From Clostridiales bacterium (GTDB lineage: Bacteria; Bacillota; Clostridia; Oscillospirales; CAG-272): a DNA stretch of 64,000 bases. The translations under genes and the position numbers were made by a program. Every line of letters starts with the position of its first letter. Position 1 is the first letter of the stretch. The notes beneath the pieces were generated by a model. It did no database searches. It saw only the letters and a program-made list of their open reading frames with translations, and was not told the origin of the DNA. The stretch lies in the NCBI GenBank assembly GCA_012840355.1, contig DULN01000009.1, forward strand, positions 433,077-497,076, in the 5' to 3' direction. Below are positions 53,555-62,700 of the stretch, in pieces.

Positions 53555-55507
53555 CTATCTTACCCTGTCGCCGGGGTTTCCGTCGGCCAACAGAACGGAG
53601 ATTTTCCCGTCGGCGGAGGAGGAGGCAAGAATCATGCCGCGGCTTTCGACCCCACGGATAACCGCAGGCTTGAGGTTGGCTACGCAGACAACTTTTTTTC
53701 CGACTAGGTCTTCGGGCTTATAAAACTCGGCAATGCCTGAAACGACCGTGCGGGTTTCGTATCCCAAATCGAGCGTGAGCTTGAGGAGCTTTTTAGCTTT
53801 GGGGACCGGCTCGCAGGCGGTGACTAGGGCTACGCGTAGCTCGGTACCCATAAACTGCTCGATGCTTATCTCAGGCTCATGCTCTGGCTCGGGAACAGCA
53901 GCCTTCTCGGCGGCTTTTTCCTCATGAGCCTTTGCGGTTTCTTTTGCAAGTTCGGCGAGCATTTTCTCCTCGTCGATACGCTCGAAAAGGATTTTCGCCT
54001 CGCCAAGCTTGGTGCCGGGTACAAGCCCGCCAAACTCAAAGCTCTGCACGTCGGTGCCGAGCTGGCGCAGTATTTCTGCGGAGGTGCCGGGCATAAGCGG
54101 CTCAAGAAGCACCGCGCCGAGCCGTATTGTCTCAAGCAGATTGTAAAGGACAGTGCCGAGGCGCTCTTTTTTCGTCTCGTCTTTGGCGAGCGCCCAAGGC
54201 ATGGTCTCGTCAATATACTTGTTCGCGCGCTTGAAAAGCGCAAACAGCACATCCACAGCGTCGGCGGTGTGGAATGTGTCCATGAGCCTGTCAAACTCTT
54301 TGACGGTATCGCCGGCAAGCGCCTTCAGATCCGCGTCCGGCCCTTCGTCGCCTGCGGGCGCGGGCACAATGCCTTCAAAGAAGCGCTTTGTCATCGCGTG
54401 CGTGCGCGAGACAAGATTGCCGAGGTTGTTCGCAAGGTCGGTATTATAGCGCGAGAGGATCGACTCCCAGGTGACGTTGCCGTCGGCATTGTATGGCATT
54501 TCTGCTAGCGAGATATGGCGTACCGCGTCGACGCCGAGCTTTTCGACGAGGTCGTCAGCATAAATAATGTTGCCGCGCGACTTGCTCATCTTATCGCTTC
54601 CGAACAAAAACCACGGATGCCCGAACACTTTCTTTGGCAGCGGCAGGCCGAGCGCCATGAGGAATATCGGCCAATATATCGTGTGGAACCGCATTATGTC
54701 TTTGCCGATGATATGCACGTCGGCTGGCCAATATTTTTCAAAAAGGTCGCCCTCGCAGCCGTCGGGGTTATATCCGAGCGCCGTGATGTAGTTTGAAAGC
54801 GCGTCGAGCCAAACGTAAATGACATGTCCTTCGTCGAATGGGACGGGTATGCCCCATTTAAATGACGAGCGCGAGACGCAAAGATCCTGCAGACCGGGGA
54901 GCAGGAAGTTGTTTATCATCTCTTTCCTGCGAGACTCGGGCTCGATAAACTCTGGGTGCTCCTCAATATATTTTAGCAGCTTGTCTGCATACGCGCTCAT
55001 GCGGAAGAAGTAAGCCTCTTCGTGCGTGCGGATTACCGGCCTTCCGCAGTCGGGGCAAACTTTGACGCCGTCTTTTTCTACAACCTGAGATTCGGTATAA
55101 AAAGATTCGTCCGGCTCGCAGTACCAGCCTTCATATTTGTCTTTGTAGATGTCGCCCTGCTCATAAAATTTCTTAAATATCGCAGCGACGGCGCGCTCGT
55201 GGTAGTCGTCGGTAGTGCGGATGAATTTGTCATAGCTTGCGCCGAGGAGGTCCCAAATGCGCTTTATCTCGCCGATTGCGATGCGGTCGACATATTCTTT
55301 GGGCGAAAGCCCTGCCTCTTGCGCTTTGTGCTCGATTTTCTGCCCGTGCTCATCCGTGCCGGTCAGAAAGAAAACTTCGTATCCGCGCTGGCGTTTATAG
55401 CGCGCGATCGCATCGGCGAAAATGATTTCATAGGTGTTGCCGAAATGCGGCCTTGCCGATGCGTATGCAATAGCTGTAGTTATATAATATTTCGGTTTAC
55501 CTTCCAT
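53555..55507 (-). CDS. metG: Methionyl-tRNA synthetase
   Basis: MetRS charges tRNA-Met. The 650-residue chain has the HIGH-like ASARPHFGNTYE, the class signature KMSKSRGNIIY and the anticodon-binding domain. A C-terminal tRNA-binding OB domain (ELRVALVTACEPVPKAKKLLKLTLDLGYETRTVVSGIAEFY) follows. It begins YYITTAIAYA as expected. AAGGATC lies upstream of the ATG. It heads the metG-tatD-rSAM-pyrE operon. Confidence 0.98.
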   Translation of the reverse strand: MEGKPKYYITTAIAYASARPHFGNTYEIIFADAIARYKRQRGYEVFFLTGTDEHGQKIEHKAQEAGLSPKEYVDRIAIGEIKRIWDLLGASYDKFIRTTDDYHERAVAAIFKKFYEQGDIYKDKYEGWYCEPDESFYTESQVVEKDGVKVCPDCGRPVIRTHEEAYFFRMSAYADKLLKYIEEHPEFIEPESRRKEMINNFLLPGLQDLCVSRSSFKWGIPVPFDEGHVIYVWLDALSNYITALGYNPDGCEGDLFEKYWPADVHIIGKDIMRFHTIYWPIFLMALGLPLPKKVFGHPWFLFGSDKMSKSRGNIIYADDLVEKLGVDAVRHISLAEMPYNADGNVTWESILSRYNTDLANNLGNLVSRTHAMTKRFFEGIVPAPAGDEGPDADLKALAGDTVKEFDRLMDTFHTADAVDVLFALFKRANKYIDETMPWALAKDETKKERLGTVLYNLLETIRLGAVLLEPLMPGTSAEILRQLGTDVQSFEFGGLVPGTKLGEAKILFERIDEEKMLAELAKETAKAHEEKAAEKAAVPEPEHEPEISIEQFMGTELRVALVTACEPVPKAKKLLKLTLDLGYETRTVVSGIAEFYKPEDLVGKKVVCVANLKPAVIRGVESRGMILASSSADGKISVLLADGNPGDRVR

Positions 55508-55542
55508 TTTGTCAGATCCTTAAAATTAAGTGTTATATGTAT

Positions 55543-55564
55543 CCGGCTGAGCGTATCCAGCCGG
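55543..55564 (-). other. Hairpin between telA and metG
   Basis: CCGGCTG / CAGCCGG 7-bp stem with an 8-base loop, in the short space between two co-directional genes. No T run on the minus strand, so it is not clearly a terminator. Confidence 0.4.
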
Positions 55565-55579
55565 CTGATTGATTTTGGT

Positions 55580-56722
55580 TTAGGGTTGCGGATTGTTTTG
55601 GCCGTTTTTTATGCCGTGGATTTCAAGCAGCTTGTTTTTGAGCTGCTCCTCGATGCGCGCAAGTTCCTCTTGGGCAACGCGGCGCTTTTCCCTGCCTTCG
55701 TTTTGGATGGCGAGCACTTCGTCGAGCGTCGAAATGAGCGCCTCGTTTGTCGCTTTGAGCGTTTCGATGTCGACGATGCCGCGCTCTGCCTCTCGCGCGG
55801 TCTGAACGGTCGCCGCCTTGAGCGCCTCGGCGTTTTTGCGCAGCAGCTCGTTTGTCATATCAGTGACCGCACGCTGAGCTTGCAGCGCCTGCTGCGAGTG
55901 GGCAAGGCCGAGCGCAATTACCATCTGGCTCTTCCAAAGAGGCACTGTGTTGACGATCGTCGAGTGGATTTTCTCGCACATGACGGCGTCGTTGTTTTGC
56001 ACCATGCGTATTTGCGGGCCCATCTGCAGCGCGACGTTGCGCGTTAGCTCAAGGTCGTGCAGCTTTTTCTCGAACCTGTCGCAAAGCGCGGCGAAGTCGT
56101 TTGCCGCTTGGGCGTCGGCGGCAAGCCCGGTTTGGGCGGCGCGCTCGACAAGCTCGCGGAGGGTGGTGCGGCGCGCCTCTTCTAGCTTGCGCTTTCCTGC
56201 GATGATATAAAGTGTAAGCTCCTTGAAGTTTTGAAGGTTAACCTCGTAAAGCTTTTCGAGCATCGCGATGTCTTTGCGCAGCTGGATTTGGTGGTTTTCG
56301 AGCGAGTCTATAATCTTTTCGACCGCCGTCTCGGTTTTCTCGTATTTGACTTTTAGTGCCTCGAGCTTGTTTTTCCCCCTGCTGAAAAGCGCGCGCAAGC
56401 CCTTTTGATTTTCGTCGACCTCAAATCCGCGAAGCTGCGTTATAAGCTGGGTTATCATCTCGCCGGCTTCGCCGAGGTCCATCACGCGGATGTTTGAAAG
56501 CGCGGAGTCGGAAAACTCTGCGACTTTCGCCTGCACGCCCTCGCCGTAATTCATTATCGAGTTGACGTCGGCAATATTAATCTTGTTGACTATTTGCTCG
56601 ACAAACCTTTTTTCCTCTTCAGTCAGCGAGTCCTCGGACAGATCCGGTTTTGTAAGCTCCGGGTCCGTTTCAAGTTTCAGCGGGGGCAAGTTAAGGTTAT
56701 ATTTCGGTGTGTCGGTCATCAA
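55580..56722 (-). CDS. TelA/KlaA-family toxic anion resistance protein
   Basis: A 380-residue helical protein of the TelA family, originally linked to tellurite resistance but widespread and of unclear general function. It is nearly all alpha-helix with long coiled-coil stretches and conserved blocks LEKLYEVNLQNFKELTLYIIAG and NIMPLWKSQ-like VNTVPLWKSQMVIALGLA. It starts 23 bases after the XpaC-like gene, an arrangement common in Firmicutes. Confidence 0.92.
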   Translation of the reverse strand: MMTDTPKYNLNLPPLKLETDPELTKPDLSEDSLTEEEKRFVEQIVNKINIADVNSIMNYGEGVQAKVAEFSDSALSNIRVMDLGEAGEMITQLITQLRGFEVDENQKGLRALFSRGKNKLEALKVKYEKTETAVEKIIDSLENHQIQLRKDIAMLEKLYEVNLQNFKELTLYIIAGKRKLEEARRTTLRELVERAAQTGLAADAQAANDFAALCDRFEKKLHDLELTRNVALQMGPQIRMVQNNDAVMCEKIHSTIVNTVPLWKSQMVIALGLAHSQQALQAQRAVTDMTNELLRKNAEALKAATVQTAREAERGIVDIETLKATNEALISTLDEVLAIQNEGREKRRVAQEELARIEEQLKNKLLEIHGIKNGQNNPQP

Positions 56723-56744
56723 ATTTTACCTCTCTACAAAGTGA

Positions 56745-57452
56745 TTATTTACCGGCAGAGGGCATTTTATCCGCTCCGGTCCCGCCTTCGGTTTCCGACA
56801 GCATAGACTCGAGGACGTCTATATCGGTGGTTATATCAAGCGTTTTGTCGTAAAGCAGCTTGTCCAGTTGCGACGAGAAAGCGTTATGCATCGCGCTTAC
56901 AGCCTCTTCAATCTCGCGCATAGCGGTCTCGGCATTTTTGCCGCCCATGCCGTGTTTGTGGAAGGTGATATAAGCGCGCAGCAGCTTGTCAAGCTGCGGC
57001 AGATAATAGCTGAAATATCTGCGCAGCATCTGCCGCTGGTCGGGGTTTTCGGCGATATATGAGTTTATTTTATAAGCACATGCCAAGACCGGGGCGATTT
57101 GGTCGGCAAAGCTGCGGTTGAAAGAGGCGATTTTCGTCATGCTCGCCTCTGCGCTTTTTAAGTGGCTTTCGCCCGAGGACAGCAGCTTATCAGTTTCGCT
57201 GTTGCCCGAGGGCGGTAGCTGGCGCTTTTTCGGGACCTTAACCTCTACCGGCGGGAACAGTCGTTTTGTAATCCCGTAAAGCGTTATGGCGCCCCCGCCT
57301 GCGATAAGGAAGTGGAACCAAGCTGAAAAAGCCGTTACCGCGGCATATATGGCCAAAAATCCCGCCGTGGCAATTAGCGGGATAGGGGAACGCTTGCGTT
57401 TTAAAACATATTCAAGTTCTTGCCTATTTTGGCTGTATGGGCATTTTTCCAT
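56745..57452 (-). CDS. XpaC-like membrane protein
   Basis: A 235-residue protein of the XpaC family (5-bromo-4-chloroindolyl phosphate hydrolysis, named from a Bacillus phenotype). It has two hydrophobic segments around residues 25-60 and then a helical cytosolic part. The frame is open further, to 57500, but ATG 57452 (MEKCPYSQNRQ) is preferred for its length; the true start is uncertain as no clear ribosome binding site precedes it. It pairs with telA. Confidence 0.75.
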   Translation of the reverse strand: MEKCPYSQNRQELEYVLKRKRSPIPLIATAGFLAIYAAVTAFSAWFHFLIAGGGAITLYGITKRLFPPVEVKVPKKRQLPPSGNSETDKLLSSGESHLKSAEASMTKIASFNRSFADQIAPVLACAYKINSYIAENPDQRQMLRRYFSYYLPQLDKLLRAYITFHKHGMGGKNAETAMREIEEAVSAMHNAFSSQLDKLLYDKTLDITTDIDVLESMLSETEGGTGADKMPSAGK

Positions 57453-57523
57453 TTTCACATCATTTCGGCGGTATTGTTTTCGGCCGGGCTCTCGCCGCAA
57501 GCCTTTGTCCTGCCTATATATGT

Positions 57524-57553
57524 ATTATATGTCATAAAGCCTTGGGTCGTCAA
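57524..57553 (-). promoter_or_regulatory. Promoter for xpaC-telA
   Basis: On the minus strand TTGACG, 18 bases, TATAAT, overlapping the 3' end of the Gfo/Idh gene. Confidence 0.6.
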
Positions 57554-58580
57554 TTCTGACCCGTTGGCCGGTTTGCGACGAGAGATAGCACGCGAGTACC
57601 ATTTTTAGCGAGTCGCGCGCTTCATAGACCGAGCAGATGGGGGGCCGGCAGCCGTGCAAGAAGTCGGCAAACGCGCCGGCTTGGGCTGCGATGCGTTCAC
57701 CGTGCCCTGCTGGGGAGGGAATGCCGGACAGCCTCCAGTCGGTGTCACCTTCAACGAAATATTTAAGCCCTTCGGTGCCGTGCGGCAGGCGCGTTGAGGG
57801 CGCGTCGCCGAAATACTGCTGGATTGTACCACGGGAGCCGTAGACCTCTGTTGTGATCTCGGCAGCGGAGCAGGTAAAATAACACGATATCTCGGCTATA
57901 AGGCCATTTTTATACTTAAACAGCGCGACGCCGTTGTCGTTTTTAACTTTGGGGTTAGCCATTGTGGTAAGCTCGGCCATGACGGTTTCAGGCACGCCGA
58001 ACAGCCAGTTCAGCATGTCGATGGGATGCGAGCTGTCGTCGGCGAAAATGTCACGGTTGAGCTTTGGATCGGCGTGCCAAGTTTTTTCAAACCCGGCCCA
58101 AGTATGGGTGGCAAGCCCATGCCTGCGGCGGTACATGTAAATGTCGCCGATCGTGCCGCTCTCTATAAGCTCTTTGATTTTTATATTCTGCGGGTCGATC
58201 CGCATCTGATAACCTACCGTGAACGGGACGCCGTATTTTTCAACCGCGCTGACTATCCGGTCTGCGTCTGCGAGCGTCAGCGCCAGAGGCTTGTAGCAGA
58301 TTATCGTTTTACCAGCTTTCGCCGCAAGCTCGCAAAGCTCAGGATGGTATAACGTTTCAGAGGCAACGACTACCGCGTCAATGTCGGCGCGCGCCACAAG
58401 CGCCTCGGCGCTTTCCATCACCTCGGCGCCGCCGAGAGCAGCGCATGACGACTCGGCGCGCGTGCGGTCGTGGTCCCAGCCGGCGACGATTTTGACGCCA
58501 AGCTCTGGCGAAGAGAGCCATCTGCCTCCGAAAGACATGACGTGCCCGTGGGCAAATCCGAGTATACCGACCCTGACCAT
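57525..58580 (-). CDS. Gfo/Idh/MocA family oxidoreductase (divergent)
   Basis: A 351-residue oxidoreductase whose Rossmann fold starts MVRVGILGFAHGHV. The usual EKP signature is replaced by CYKPLAL, and GxGxxG is reduced to GFAHGH. A Gfo substrate domain with DDSSHPIDMLNWLFGVPETV follows. Ribosome binding site GGGAGG precedes the ATG, with a consensus promoter at 58627. The missing Glu of EKP suggests altered catalysis. Confidence 0.87.
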   Translation of the reverse strand: MVRVGILGFAHGHVMSFGGRWLSSPELGVKIVAGWDHDRTRAESSCAALGGAEVMESAEALVARADIDAVVVASETLYHPELCELAAKAGKTIICYKPLALTLADADRIVSAVEKYGVPFTVGYQMRIDPQNIKIKELIESGTIGDIYMYRRRHGLATHTWAGFEKTWHADPKLNRDIFADDSSHPIDMLNWLFGVPETVMAELTTMANPKVKNDNGVALFKYKNGLIAEISCYFTCSAAEITTEVYGSRGTIQQYFGDAPSTRLPHGTEGLKYFVEGDTDWRLSGIPSPAGHGERIAAQAGAFADFLHGCRPPICSVYEARDSLKMVLACYLSSQTGQRVRIDDPRLYDI

Positions 58581-58626
58581 ATTTTGCGCCTCCCATCAGA
58601 AGTAAAAATTAAGTAGATTACCTTTA

Positions 58627-58655
58627 ATTATACATTACATATGCCAAAAATGCAA
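58627..58655 (-). promoter_or_regulatory. Promoter for the Gfo/Idh gene at 58580
   Basis: On the minus strand TTGCAT, 17 bases, TATAAT, about 46 bases before the ATG. Confidence 0.82.
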
Positions 58656-58672
58656 TGATTTTTCCGGCACTA

Positions 58673-58701
58673 TTGAAAATATTAACTCCAGGGGGTATAA
58701 T
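58673..58701 (+). promoter_or_regulatory. Promoter for the polytopic membrane protein
   Basis: TTGAAA, 17 bases, TATAAT, 56 bases before the ATG at 58758. It is divergent from the promoter at 58627. Confidence 0.85.
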
Positions 58702-58757
58702 ATTATCCAGTGCCCGCGCGGCAGCGCGGACCCTATATTGCTAAGAAGGGCAAGCTG

Positions 58758-59690
58758 ATGACCGACACTGTAAAAGAAAACTCGAGGGGAAAGACCAAAA
58801 TCCTTTGGGGGTTTTATATTTTCGCCGTAGCCTCTTCGGCGGCATGCGTGATATTAAGGCTGCTTGTTTTAATTTTCGACTTCGATTTCAACCTTGGGCT
58901 TTACAAGCCGGATGCGGTGCTCCCACAGGTATTCGCAGCATTTTTGGTTTTCGTAATTATAGCCTTGCTTTTCTCGATAAAGATTGGGAACGATGCCAGG
59001 CTACCGGATAAGCTTCCACCTGTGAGTAGGCTCTTGACTTTTATTTCGGCGCTAGCCGGCTTTTCGATGCTCGCCACCGTGGCGATGCAGCTTATAATGA
59101 AAGTGTCGTTTGAAATCACGCTTACAGGCTGGAAGTCGACTCTTGCGTCGGGGCTTGAGTTAGCGATGCAGGTGTTTGCGCTGCCAACCGCGCTTTACTT
59201 TATCGTTATGGCGGTGCGGCAAAACCCGTATAGGGCGTCTACCGCGGCGCTGGGGTTTTTCCCGGTGCTTTGGGCGGTGGCGTACCTTATGTGCGTGTAT
59301 TTCGACACGAGCACGACGCTGAACAACCCTTTGCGGATACTTGAGCAAGCCTCGCTTGTTGTGGTGATGGCGTATCTTCTCATGGAGCTGCGTTGCCTGG
59401 TGGGCAAGGCAAGGCCGAACCTTTATATAGCGTTTGGAATGATTTTAATGGTAATGGTCGCTTCCTCGTCGCTCCCGACTTTCCTTTTGACGATTGCAAG
59501 GAGAATGAACCTATCGGTTGACACGATGTTCGACGCGACAAAAATTTGCATCGCTGTTTATGCGGCGGTGCGCGTCGCAGATATGATAAAATCGGCGGGC
59601 AAAACGCCAAATTTAGGCGGGCAAGGTGAAGGGCTGTTTGAGCCTGCCGACCAAGAAAAAGAGCAGGATGAGCCGAGTGGCGAAGAGTAA
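58758..59690 (+). CDS. Polytopic membrane protein, function unknown
   Basis: A 310-residue protein with about eight hydrophobic segments from residue 17 to 270, and a Gly/Glu-rich soluble tail of about 35 residues. The longer frame from 58710 adds 16 residues that overlap the expected transcription start; ATG 58758 has AAGAAGGG upstream. No transporter or enzyme motif is recognised. Monocistronic, ending in a strong terminator. Confidence 0.8.
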   Translation: MTDTVKENSRGKTKILWGFYIFAVASSAACVILRLLVLIFDFDFNLGLYKPDAVLPQVFAAFLVFVIIALLFSIKIGNDARLPDKLPPVSRLLTFISALAGFSMLATVAMQLIMKVSFEITLTGWKSTLASGLELAMQVFALPTALYFIVMAVRQNPYRASTAALGFFPVLWAVAYLMCVYFDTSTTLNNPLRILEQASLVVVMAYLLMELRCLVGKARPNLYIAFGMILMVMVASSSLPTFLLTIARRMNLSVDTMFDATKICIAVYAAVRVADMIKSAGKTPNLGGQGEGLFEPADQEKEQDEPSGEE

Positions 59691-59710
59691 ACCGGCTTAT
59701 CGATTTGCAT

Positions 59711-59745
59711 AAAAACCCGGGGCAACTTGCCCCGGGCTATTTTTA
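59711..59745. terminator. Bidirectional terminator
   Basis: CCCGGGGC / GCCCCGGG 8-bp stem with a 5-base loop. It has CTATTTTTATG on the plus side and TTTTTATGC on the minus side, between convergent genes. Confidence 0.92.
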
Positions 59746-59778
59746 TGCTGGTATGGGCAAAGCGCCTCTCCCGCTAGT

Positions 59779-62700
59779 TTAGTATGCGTGCCCAAACGCG
59801 CGCCCGTTTATCTCAAACCGGATATTCGGCACTCCGCTGCCTTCATATTTTACGGTAACCCGAGCGGTGCCAAGATACGGGACGTCGGAGTCGAACGCGG
59901 CTTTAAACGAAACATCGCCATCGGAGAAGACGCTCACTGTGCCGGCGCGCCAGACAGAGTGGCCTGTGTTCATCACGGTGACTATTAGCGTGCCGCCGGC
60001 GGGCAGGCTCTCGCCGGGTTTTATGCGTTTTCCGTCAAGTTCAAGCCGCATTACCTGACCGCTTACATACTCAAGCGGTGCTGGCTCGCCCTCGCCGAGC
60101 GTGTAGCCGCCTACCGCGATGCCGGCAACCTCATCTGCATAAGTCGGCGTTGTGCCTTTTTTGTCGGCGAGTATGACATGCTTGCCGGCTTTGACGGCGG
60201 CGTCGAGCTTGTCAAATACGGCGTTAAACATTCCGGTGATGCCATTTGGGTAGTCCGAACGCTCGGCAACGATAACCTCGCCTTCAGAAGGCGGCGTGCT
60301 AAGCGCGAGGAACTTGGGGGCATACTCGCGCAGGAGCTTTGTTACTGGCCTGTCGCTGCCGTCGGGGTTTATGATACCGTAGTCGGAGTTTTCGTTAATT
60401 CTATAGCCGCCGGGGTAAAACCAGCAGAAGAGGGCGGAGATATGCGCCGCATAAGCTTTGTCAAGCACAAACTCGAAGTATTTGCGCTGCTCTTCAAACT
60501 GCAGCGTGTTATTCCTGAAGTTTGAGCCGGACCAGACATGCTTGCCGTATTCTTTGAGCATTACAGGCGCGCCGGGTTTGGTATAGCGCGCATATGCGGC
60601 GGCAAACACAAGCTGAAGGCAGGAGTCGCTGCTTGAGCGCAGCGCATAGCCTTCGGGTGCCATAAAGTCGAGCGTCGGAGCGAGCGACTGGAAATCGTAG
60701 CCGCTCCAGTCGACAGCAACCGCGCTACCCGCGTTCGACATGCGGAACGATACAAGGTGGTATGGATCAAGCTCGCGGATAAACCCAACTTTTTCGGCGA
60801 ATACCTTTGAGACATAGTCGTCCATAAACCGCCGGTATGCTGCGACCATGAGGTTATAATTTTGTGGGGCTTTGCCGTCCAGCATCTCGTCGGTCACGAC
60901 GATGTTGCCCGATTCGTTCCTTTGGACGGGGCCGCACTTCCAAGCCTCAAGCGCCGCGTCTATCGAGCCGTACTGCTCATTAATCCATTTCATCCACTCG
61001 CCGTCCCATTTGTAACGGATGTGGTCGTATGACCTAATAAGCGGCTCCCACGCTATGTCGTATGCGATTATATTGTCGATTTCGGGGAAATGGCACTTTT
61101 CAATTAGCGTTTCAACCTCGTCTTCCCTGAAATCCATAGGGTATGCGTGTGGGCGGATAGAAAGGTCGACATACAGCCCGAGCGACTCGCACATGTCGAT
61201 AAGGTGCAGAATGTTGTTTGATTTTTTGATCGTTTCGTAGTAAACGAAAACCGAGACGGCGTTCATGCCGATGTCTTTTATTCTTAAAAGGTCACTATAT
61301 ACTACCGTTGGGTCGTAGCTTGCCTTTGACACATAGTGCTCGAACAGCGAACCGTTCGGCTCGGCGATGTCGTACGAGGGCATATAATTGACGCCGAAAA
61401 GGTTTAAAACTTTGCCGTCGCGCATGAACGCGCCGTTTTCGGTATAGACGTACCTGCGCTCACCCTCAAGTTTAGGCGACCAGATTTTTACCGAGTGCTC
61501 GATGCGGTCGACGCACTCGCCGCCGACATAAAGCTCAGCGACGGCGCGGTCGACGTCCACATCAGCCGACGAAACTGACGATTTGGCGCTATAGTAGCCG
61601 GATTTGCGGTAGGTGTTGTTGTCCTTCGCATCGGATGCGGGTACCGAAAGCCGCGCGGCTTCCTTTGTGCCCGAGTAAAGGGTGACGCGCAGCTCGCTGT
61701 TTGCCTCGTCGGCAACCGCGGCGACAATGCCGTATGTAATCGACTGCCCGTCAGGCTTGATGTAAATAAACTCGTCGGTCCCACCTTCGACAATATAGCT
61801 TTCGGCAAGCAAAGCCTTTACCGCGCCGAGCATGGCGGACAGTCCCGCTTCATTGTAAAACGCGGGGTCGTCAGTCGAAATAACGCCGGCGGCGCTGCCT
61901 TCGCGTGCGCCGTTGATGTCGGTCGTGCTAGTAAACCGGTAGACCCAGGCGAGAAAGCCAGCGTGTAGCCCTTTTTCATCGGTGACCTCGAGCAGCGGGA
62001 TGAACCTGCTCACTCGCCCGGTGTCAAAACCTATCGCCTGCCGGCCCGGGCTGCAGGAAAACATCTTTTCGGGAAGCACAAAGTCGGCATCGGCGACGTA
62101 GATTTGGTTTTCGTGAGCTTTCACTGCCGCGCCGTTTGTTATCGGGTAAAGTTCGTAAAGGGGCGAAAAACCGTCAATCGCAACCTCCGAATCGGCGGCA
62201 AGCTCGGTAAAAGTGTTCTTTATCGTGGCTAAATCGTCAAGGTAGAAAGTGTGGGGCCCGGTTGATATAACCTGCCCTGACATCGCAAAGCCGGCGCCGC
62301 ACTGCACAGCGTTTGATAGGTCAAACGAGGTGCCTTCCCTGAACGGGCTGTCCCAAATCTTAAATTTTGACTCTGGAACGACATAATACTGCCACTCGTC
62401 GGTCAATTCGACGGTCGTGTACCAGCGGCTGCCGTCATTTTCGGTAAATTCAATATAAAGGCCGGGGGTAACCGAGTCGCCTTTCGCCCAAAAGGCGACC
62501 GCGTCGTGATGGCTCGGCACCTTGCAGTTTGCGTTTACAAGGTCCCAGCTCGTCAGGTTTTCGACGAATACCTTCAACGTGGTGTCGTTGCCACGCCCGA
62601 AATCGCCGAGCTCTACTACCTGCGGGCTGTTAAAGTCGTTAGTGGTCCGCCTGAGCATGCGGACGGCGTTTTTTTCCGAAAAATCAATGAGAAGGGATTT

